Assembly (NCBI GenBank): GCA_963678675.1
Contig: OY783197.1
Location: forward strand, 27,215,470-27,279,469
Direction: 5' to 3'
Length of the DNA: 64,000 nucleotides
From: Xiphydria camelus
Lineage: Eukaryota > Arthropoda > Insecta > Hymenoptera > Xiphydriidae
Under the pieces are notes generated by a model that saw nothing but the letters and a program-made list of their open reading frames with translations, ran no database searches and was not told the origin of the DNA. The position numbers and the translations under genes are program-made. Of the stretch, positions 40,501 to 51,120 are shown in pieces. Within the stretch, counting starts at the first letter, position 1, and each line of letters begins with the position of its first letter.

Positions 40501-43500
40501 TGCGGCAAACTTCACACTCGTTAAAAACAGCGCTTCACGCCCTAATAACGAAAATAACTATTTTGTCACTCAGTGTCAAATACTCGGTTTCATGGGCGTC
40601 CTCGACGCATGTGAAATCATCTTTCACACACCAATTCGTGAAAAGTTGCGCGGTGCGTGAAGTAACCTGCGCAGTGCGTGAAATCGTCAATCTCGTGTTT
40701 GACACTTAGTGACAAAAAATAGAATTCATTATTCGGTTGTTTCGCGCCGTTCTAACGAGTGTGATTGCCGTACTCGCTTCGCTCGTGCGGCAAACTTCAC
40801 TCTCGTTAGAAACAGCGCTTCACGCCCTAATAACGAAAATAACTATTTCGTACAAAACTAAATTTTTAACGTTTCTTGTCTGTAACAAAATGTTCTAATT
40901 GCCGCCGTTCCTAAAATATATGCAAAAAGCCAATTTTTAAATCCACGAGAACTTTTAGTATTTTAAATTACACGTCTACCTATCCTCGAGTATTAGTACC
41001 GAAATTCAACTACCTACCCGTCATTTTTCTCCGCTATTTGCCGATAAAAGATGTCCAAAATAACTAGATTACGATACATAATAATCTAATAAAAAATGAC
41101 TTATATTTTATGATGATTCCTATATTTAGCTATACAATCTTACGACCCTGTCATTCTCGTCATCGCTCACTCAATAAACGTCAGATTTCGTCGCAAACGA
41201 CGAAATTATTGTTCCGCCGCCGAAATCTCCCTCGGGACTTACCGCAGTGAAACGCGATGCTTAAAGTATCGGAAAAGTATCGATGCCGTCGGCTCGTTTA
41301 TCCTGAAAATTCGACGGGCGATTCCCTTGTCTCGGCCTGGTTTCGAAGACGGGGAATCCCCGGGGAGGCTTTCGCCGGAGCGCGATACGTATTCATATTA
41401 TACGATTCCTCTTTTTTTCTTACCTCGCACGGCTGCTTTTGCAGTAGCCGATGAGATGTGAAATGTGCGAGACATTTTGGTGCAGTTGATAAGTTGAAGT
41501 ATACACCGATAACTAGAAACGACAACGTCGAGGTAAAATATGAATTCAATATCAAAAGACACGCTGGCAAATTCAATTTTATTCAAAGAGTTTTTTAGCT
41601 ATAGAGATGCGAGACAAAGTTTGAAATAAATTTGAAAATTGGAAAAATATCCCTAGAGGAATAATAAATTACAGTTTTAGCTGCAATTTTATTTTCAAAA
41701 AATAGATAGGAACGAGTATTATATTAATGTAGTAATGTTAATCTAAAGCTGTACTAGAAAAATATGATTGCAAAAAAATACCACAATTTTACAATTACAA
41801 TTTTATTATTATATTACTATTATATCATTACTTTTATTTACCATTCGGTTACCATGAATTACGCGACATCAGAGAACCCTTTTCGAATTATAATAATTTC
41901 GAGAAAAAAAAAACAAAAAATATTCCACGCCATCTATTAACTCGTCAATTATTTTCCCTCTTCCACATCTGACACCACCACCAGCTCTCTCTCCCTCTCA
42001 CCTTCCACGAATTCGCCGACACCGTCGCCGTCGTTTCGAAGTCCCCACACGTTCGATTCGCCAAGGGCCGGTTAATTTTCCCAAGGAAATCAAAGGTCAT
42101 CGCGTTTCGATCGTCCCCGTCGTATACATATATTCCCGCAGCGTACCCCCAATCGGACGTCCGGACACGCCGTGTAGATGCGAGACTCGGTTCTTCTTAA
42201 CACCCTCGTATAAGCTTCCCTCCCCCGTCACCCTCCCGTTCCACGGAGTGATATTCTACGTGGAGAGAATGATTATTCTCAAACGAAACATATAGGGCCT
42301 CGCGCTGTACCCCTTCGGCGGCTATTAACGCCCCCCGTTTCTCCGTCTTACGAAGATCGAGTCGATCGAGATGGACTACGTGAGTGCTCTGTCCTTCGCA
42401 TGTCGTGTCAATGATCCGTGCGAAAGGATCGGTCATTTCTTTTAAACGCGGTTGATTTTTTTATTACCTTTTTGACGCACCCCTTTCAAAGTAATTCTTA
42501 ATTAATGTCAAATAGAAAAACAATCGCACATTCTCAAATGACGTCTTGCTGAAAAAAATAAGCGAGAAGCGACTGAGGAAATTTGAAAAAAGGAAAGTAA
42601 GAGAAGACCGCGTTCCGATTAGCCGGACGTAGGAATGAATTATATTGGTAGACGATGTGCAATCTGGAACGAGCGCCACGAGGGAAACGCGGAGGAGACC
42701 CGGCACGTTTTTTGCGCGGCCCTTCGCCCATTTTTTTTATCTCTCCATCCCGGAAGACCTTATCTCGACCATGAAAGGGGCCACTATTAAGGGCGGCAGG
42801 GGGAGAGAGGGCGGTAATTAGTCCGAGTGGGGAAATATTTGCGACGGAATGGGAAAACCGGCGCGAAGTGAGAAAAGCTGACGCATCTTCTCTATCGCGG
42901 ACATAGGTGCTTTGATTCGGTTTCTTTCGTGTTCGTATTTAATTGATCGAAATCTAATTGACACCTCATTTCGCGAAAATTGTAATCCAAAAGCTATATT
43001 TCTCGTCTAACGTTTCAAGAATTACGTAAAATCTGCACTGTAAAAAAATGTCTATTAAATTTAATATAATTGTATATAAAGCTTTTATCCAATACCTGAT
43101 TATGAACGCGATATACGTATGAACGTACGAACGTATTATACTTGATTTTTATAAAAGTATATTAAAAATACACATTTTTTTGCAGTGTATGCATTGTACT
43201 CGTATATACCTACAGTATCCAGACGAGGAAACCTAGCATAGGAATAGTTAAAATAATCCCGAACATATTTAAGTAAATAAGAATCTGCGAAATATAGATC
43301 TGACCTATTTTAGTTCAGTTTTATTTGCCGAAGTAGCTAAAATCGAAAATTTAAAGATTATTTTTCAGATATAAGGCATTTTTTATTTACGTACGAATCA
43401 TACATCTATGTATAAAAGTTGTACTTACAAAAATGCTGAATGAAATGTTCCCGCCCAATGTTTTAAATTAAAAAAAACCGATGTTCGTTGGACATGCAAT

Positions 43501-46500
43501 TTATATACTACGTTATTGCATATACTTACAATTAGTAAAATAGACCAAGTACTATAGAAAAGCCAGAGTATTCGATTAAGTCGAGAGTTAGCGAAAAAAA
43601 ATTACATGAAAGGAATTGAGAGGAAAGTTTGAATATCAGTTTCATTAAAACTCTCATCCACGAATGTTGGTCTAACTAGAGAGAAGCCGGGAAAAGTGGA
43701 TATGACGGACAAAGTGGAATATGCCGAGCGAGTATAATCGTATCGTATAACGCAAGCTTCACACAAAGCACTACCGCCATGTTGCATCGTCTATATATCG
43801 CCGCCTACTAAACAGTCTCTGAAGATACTTTAATAATAAATACAGGTGGAGACGTTATTAATATATAATACACTAGATATATGTAATATTATACATTTAT
43901 TTTTTAATATTTTGCCACAATAAATTGTTTTCGTTGTACCAATAAGAATTGTTTTTTCTAAAAAATAAACTGTATAAGAATGCGGTATGTTTAATGAGCT
44001 ACATACCTACGTCTTACGTCTAATACATACATGTTTACAGCTTTACTTTTCCATATATATTCTGTACAATATATCAATATGCAAAAGTATAGTTGCGCGT
44101 GTGTGTATGGAGACAAAGTAAATAAAGTAATATGAAAATACTTAAATATAATTTTGTTCGTTGAGTCGCTGTAGATATATATTCGAGAAGAGCCGGGAAG
44201 AAATGTAAAGATGATAAATATATGTTTTACGGAAAGAAGCGAGTGGTAAATCTACCGAGAATCGGATTCGTTGTAGCATGTGCGACCTGTGGTGCCATAA
44301 AACACGAACGTCATACACCAAGGATTGGAGCATATATCTACATTATGTGCAGAAATGAATGGAAACGTATTCATATTCGCTGTAACTCGATGTGTCTCGA
44401 GAATATGTGGAATATCTCCCAGACTTCTAATATTTTCTATTTTATTTCATAATTCAGTATTCCGATTGTACGAAACACAGTAGGTAACGAAAGAGAGAAA
44501 GAAGGAAAAACAGAATCATGGATATAATTAATAGTTTATATTCACTTTGAGATCGGTTTTCCCTTGCAAAATTGAGAGCAACGAAAAAGACAAACAGCGA
44601 CTGAACTATATACATACGTATTTTCGAAGCTGTATGACATTTCGAGAGACGGGCAACGCGTGGGTATTGTGGAATTCCCGGGTGCGAGAAAAAAAAAGGT
44701 CAGTCACGGATATAAAATGCGCTCGCATTTCGTCTCGTTTACGACGCATTAATCGAGGCGAGCTACGAGTGCAATTACGCGAGCTCCACGCGAGAATTGC
44801 AATGGACAGTTTCCGACGGACGGACAGAAACCGTATGCGTAATATATGCATGTACATACGTGCCTGTCCACGTGCGAGCTAATATTATACGATGCGCTCT
44901 CCTGCACACTACCGGGGGAAAGAGTTCCTCTTCGTTTGGTAAAAGTACCAACGCTAGAGTGTTTCGGGGCTATTTTCCTTTTCAGACTCTTTTTTTTTTG
45001 TGTTCAATCCAAATGTACTTCTCAAAACGTCGAGTTTCGTAGCGTTATATTTGCGGCCTTCCCGAGATTACCGAATGCGGTCAACGTCTATTTTACGCGA
45101 TACCGCGAGACGGTAAATATAGCGCGATGAATCTATCTGATATCCACGGGGAATATTGAGATGAAAAATAAATTGGGACAAAAAACCGTCGCTGTCGCGG
45201 AACCGACGGCGCTTCAGTTACCTCCCCGTTCCACATTTCGCATTAGCCACCTGACTTCACAGATCCGTATACTACCTCAGCGGTGTCTCTCCGAAGCCAA
45301 TATTTTCCTAACTTTGAATGGAAATTGATTTCAAGTATAGAGCATACGTGATTATTCTTAAATTACGAGTAAATCGGTATAGTTAGAAAATGCGCGGGAA
45401 TAATAATCAAAGTCCGATTCTTTTAGGAAAAGAAAACTGAACTCTGATCATTATTCCAGTGCATTCTTCAGTTGCATAACTAATCAATTGGAAATGAGTG
45501 CTGCGATGTGATAAAACTATTTATGAGGCCAAGAAAGTTTATCAATGCACTTAAAATAAAATATTCTTGAAGTCGTAATTCACTTGTTTTTACCGTAGCG
45601 TCAATTAAAAATTTAGTAATGTCAACAAATATTTTTACATACCTATATTATTACTGCCAAGTGGCAGTACAGTTAGGAATAGTACATAAAATATAGTTGA
45701 CGTAATATTTCAAAATCGCCTTTTTCCTACGGTTATTACTTTCGAAAATATCTCGGATAATAAAACGCATATCCTGATCCATCCACCGCAAGAAAAAAAC
45801 TGAGCACAACTCTGCCAATTTTCTAATTAAGATAGTTTTTACTCGAGAACTCTCGACGTTGAATTCAACGAAACCCGGGATAACGTCGCGCGTAAACTCA
45901 TTGCAAATTCGTAGCACCGTAGCGTCGGGTCGACTCTCGTGTGTTAGAAGATCCGATTTTACCACATATACATGTCACGCGATACCAGAACACAACAGAT
46001 ACCGCGTTGCGCGGCTCCGATAAGAGCAACGCGAAGTTTGCAGAGAATATCGATGAGGTGTAATGCACAAGGCGAGCGAACAGAGATAAGTGCATCGCGC
46101 TCGCGAAGCGTGACGCTCCCTCTTCGTATTCGGGAACAATAAAAGCCCGGAGAACATTGGAATTCGGCGGTGATCGAAATAGACTCTGGAGTCGGTGTAT
46201 ACAGTAGCACCGAATTCAGTTCGAATCGTTATTCGAGCTTGAATATTTTGAATTTATTTTACCAAGTCATTCTGATAACGATAACGAATTATCGAAACAA
46301 AAAAGGAAATTTTTTAATCTGTAAAACTTCTTCGAAATTCTCTATTCTATGTCGATGTAGCATCGTAAAAAGAATTGATTCTACAAAGTTATAATAAAAT
46401 AGACTATTTATACAAAACGATCTGTCACGTGAACTTCACGATTTTTTTTAGAAGTGATCCAATATGACAGATATCACCCAGAAGTAAAATCGTTTTATCT

Positions 46501-49500
46501 GTATACGGATAGTAATGTAAACCTCTTTTTCCAATAAATAAATGTGCTTGTGACAACTATTTTGAACTCAACTGATCAAGTTTGGTACTTAGCATATCAG
46601 TTTTTATAGTTGCCGTAACAATTTTTAGCTACCAGAATAAAATAATCGTTACGATAACTATATAAGACTGGTGCTGATTACAAAACTGGAGCAGACGAAA
46701 GAAATGGTACTATTAACTATCATCTCTGGTATCGATGTGTTAACACCGCTAGCGTCGGAATTTAACTGGTATTTCGACGCCTCATATTGAACCCTCTAAC
46801 CGCCCATCCGCGAAGGCTGAAATTGAATTATCAGCCGAAACTCCTGGTTCGCATTGTGTAAATTCCATTGTATCGTACGCCTACCCTTTCGAACGGTAAG
46901 CCCACGGTGCAAGTGAGTACGTCAAACGGGAGATACGTACAACGTAATGAAACGTCTGTTGGTTATATATTACATACCTACCTGCCTACATACCTACATA
47001 GGCCGTTTTTCCCGCGATTATGGATAAATATAGAGATCATGTCTGGAAATCATGGAGATGCCATCGAAATTCATTCACAGAAAAGAATAAATCGTAGCAT
47101 TTAAAAAGTTTGTGGTAAATTTCGGGACGAGGCTGATTTATTATTACGATAGCTACAATTTTAGTAAAAATTACAGCAACGCTTGCAATTTCTACAAATT
47201 TTACTATAATTTGTTTTTACTTGTTTCTTCGTTTCTCCAAGCGGAGATCATGAAAAATCGATTTTTATCGAAGAAACGTTTATTTATGTAATTGAACGAC
47301 GAACAATTGAGTCGTTTGGTTTCAAAATCGGCCGCCTCCGTATTTGATGAAATCGGATATCTCCATTTAAAAAATTATAATGCAGCAAAATCTTCCAAGA
47401 ATTTTTTGTATACACATATGGATTAGTTGTTCCAAAGCAATATACTTATAGGTATATGTACCAAGAATCGCATTAATTAACGCCTGTATTTCTATGGTAC
47501 ATATTTTTTTTAAGTCCTGACAAATTTGCTTACTTGGAGTTGGCCGATTTTGAAACCAAGCGACTCAATTGTTGACTATCCTTTCTTTCCATCAGGTTAT
47601 TGGCCATTCGGGGTAGTCTGGTGTAACGTGTACGTGACCTGCGACGTGCTGGCCTGCTCGGCGAGTATCATGCACATGTGCTTCATCTCCCTGGGACGAT
47701 ATCTCGGCATTCGCAACCCCCTCCGCACGAGGCACATCTCCACGAAGCGGCTGGTCGGTTTCAAGATCGCCGCGGTTTGGTTCCTGGCTATGTTGGTATC
47801 GAGTTCAATTACGGTTTTAGGTAAATTGACTTTAACGTATTAGCTGTGCCTGATGCCGCTTGTACGAAGCGGGCGTACCTCGCGTGATTGGGATTGAGTA
47901 TAGAATTTTATCCGAGGGGGCGATTCTTTATAAAGTTTGTCCTTCGATTAAGCAACTCTAGAGAAGATTACCTATAATTGAACTTCCTGAAAAGTGATAT
48001 TCTGTTCTGGGAGTTTGATTCTTTTAATATCGTTTTAAAACTTTTCGACGTGTTATAATATATAAGGTACACTGAGAAAAAAAAAAGAAAAAAAAAATTA
48101 TTCCGTTAGAAGGATAATCTGAGTACGAAAGGTCAATTAGATAAAAAATTATCCTAAAGAAGGTTAAATTTTGAACCCTGGAAGGATAATTCTTGATCTA
48201 TTTTACCTTTCGTACTCAGATTATCCTTCTAACAGAATAATTTTTAATCTTTTTTCTCTCAGTGTACTGGAATCAACCTCTTAATATAAAGTTAAACGTG
48301 TACTGTAAAACATTGTATTGAATTTAATATAATTGTATATACAGCTTTTATCTCCAATACGTGATTTAAGGAAAATTGTTTGGGCACCGTGCGATCAATG
48401 ATAGATCTCCGCGGGGTCGTAAATCCCGCAGACACTCGTTCGCGACACGGCTACTTACCAAACATACCGCAGGGCGGATTTAGCTCTCGGCTGATGATTT
48501 GGTGTGTGGTGAGGTGGATTCAAACCGAACGGTTAGGTCGAATGATTTGACATTGCACTCGCGATATAACTGATAATACATTATCGGATTAAAGAGATAC
48601 GGTAATTTAAATGAGTTAATCGGGGTATACACATAGTCGTTACAAATGGACTGTAGAAGCCACACTAGAATTACTTTTACGAGTTACAAGGGATCGATTA
48701 CCTGATGATGGCGTATTAAGCTGAGATGAAGACGAACCGTCTAATTACAAGTTAGAGCGCTTGCACACTAAATGCACTGCAAATAGAAGACGAAAAAGGA
48801 GACCTTTTGCTGACACTAGCTGAGGCCACTGTGCGTCGAAGCGAAGCTAGGGGGAGATGATTAATACACATTTGGTTGCTGCTTATATACATTACATCTG
48901 ATAGATAGAGGGGATAGCGTGGGTTTACAACAAACCGATAGTGGGGATAGCGTGGGTGATTGCGATACGCTTATTGGTTGAATGAGAATGACGTTATAAC
49001 TAGTGGGAGTTGGAGAGGTGTGCCTCGATTTGCTAGGAGAGAAAGACATTATAACAATAGGTGACGCTGGGTATTTTCCGCGTCCCGATTAGCGGGCAGG
49101 GGTACCGTTCCTCGTCCTTAGTCATAACGAGGGTTCAGGCTACGCGGAATGTCGAAGTGATTCTCTATAACTGATAAGCCAGCTATCAGGTTTATCGGAA
49201 CGGCCACCTATTGAGTCTTCACAAAGCTGACTTAATAGTCGACGGATAGCGGTATTGATTCCAAGAAGTATCGCGCGGGAAACGGCTTATTTCGATCCAT
49301 CCGGTAATTAAATCTTTCCGGGAAGGGTGCACATATAGCCTAGATTCGCTGAAATGTACCCCCCGCATTATGTCGAGATTGACCCTAGATTAACGAGTTA
49401 AATAAATCGCGGTAATGCTAATCACTAAGGATCGATAATCAGAATTCCGACCATCGTTTGTCGGAACAAAAATCAATATACTCTCCGCTATGAAATTTGC

Positions 49501-51089
49501 AAGGGCAATTTCACGAGGAAATATATTAATTTTCATAATCACGTATTGGAAGAGAGCTTTATATGAAAGTATAATAAAGTACAAAGTTGTACTGCGCGAA
49601 GGACAGAAAAGCGAAGCCTTAAACATGTTTTTCAAATTTTCATCAACGCCCCCGTCATTTCAAGACCCCCGCTTAAATCAAATCCAAGACCTTAATAGAT
49701 AGCAGAAGCCTCTGTTCGGTTCCGCCATTTTTTCAACAGCTTTAGGAAGTTTTTATGCATCCCAATCACATTACACAGTACATCGGAGCTTATCGAAGTA
49801 CGCGCGAATATAATACGCGGACGAACACGATCCGCGAAGCCTCGCCAAGAATGAGTAATGTATACGTCAAAAGTTTCCTCGCAGGGTTAATCAACCCCCT
49901 GAACATCATGCCGGAGCCAGGACTCTGCGTGATTAATAACAGGGCGTTCTTCGTCTTCGGGTCCCTCGTCGCCTTCTACATTCCCATGGTCGTCATGGTG
50001 GCCACTTACGCGCTCACGGTGCAACTGCTCCGGAAGAAGGCTCGCTTCGTCGCGGAGCAGACCGAGAGCGATCAGTTTCGACGCCTGGGCGGCAGGTTCG
50101 CGGCGTCGAAGACGCCGACGACTCCGTCCAGATCGTCGACGCTCTCAACCAGGCAACTATGGAGGACAACCGGAAGCGGCGTAGCTGGGAACGGGAGGTA
50201 AAGATAAAATATGAATTTAAACAAATTAAAAATATTAATTTTGTAAATTCATAATTTTAACTGAACGAAAAGTATTTTAAATTATAAATTTAATATAATT
50301 TCAATATTTAATATTATTTCAATAATATTATTTTATTATAAATTTATTTAAAAAATATGCTTATTTGGATTTCCAATAATCATAAGCGTCTGTCAAATTG
50401 ATGCGTTAATGGGTTCTTTAATTTGTACATTTCAATGAGCAGATAAAACATTTATATTCATCAGTAAAAAACTTCGTTTCGATCTTTCAATTATACATTT
50501 ATACGTATTATATCCAGGTAGCAATCTTTCTTCGAACGTATTCAGCCAATCGACGCCACGCTCTTTCGGTCGACATGCTCGCAAAAAATAATTGAAACAT
50601 GTATAGACATCCAACACACTCTGCATCCAATCGAACGCTTTCCTGCCTGTCGACCCCGTTTCTCATGTACTTTTGTATGCATCCCGATGGAAGTCCACAC
50701 ACACACATGCACATACACAGATACGCCCGTCTATCACAGTCGTTCGAGCAACGTGCAACGAATACGCGCGGGGGAACGGGTGTAGTTGACTCGGCGAGTG
50801 TTGAATACCGGCGCGGAACCGTTTCAATTGCACGTCGAGAAGAAGCGTTTCAAATAGAAATACCTGCTTTCAACGGAGTCCTCCGCCAATAGCGTCGATT
50901 TATCTTTCGAGATATGATATACAGATATACGAGAGGAATACCAAACGGTAAAGCGTGGTTCTTATGCGTGCAGGGGTAACGGCATGAGATTAAGCGTCTC
51001 CCAACCGCAGTTGAGCTTCACGCTGAACGGCGCCGGTAATTCGGAACGGGGAACCACTGGAGCCAGGAACAGCGGGAGCAGCGGAGGCA

Positions 51090-51120
<31 letters not shown>

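Larger units (their letters stand above)
21003..47595 (+). other. Dop2R intron 2 (26.6 kb)
   Basis: The donor is GTGAGTAA and the acceptor is CTTTCCATCAG at 47585-47595. The phase is 1 on both sides, completing G201. It holds a nested minus-strand gene (35555-35986), MITEs (21.1, 24.9, 36.8, 37.6, 39.3, 43.0 and 47.1 kb), a long foldback (31.6 kb), a tandem duplication (40.3 kb), a hairpin (39.1 kb) and simple repeats (34.1 and 34.3 kb). Outside these I see no exon in 21.4-24.9, 25.2-31.6, 31.9-35.5, 40.9-43.0 or 43.2-47.0 kb, only short frames without motifs. Confidence 0.85.

Noticed and set aside
40133..40709. Frames of 78-95 codons on both strands
   Set aside because: They arise from the inverted and tandem symmetry of the 285-bp repeat; similar peptides appear on both strands for that reason.
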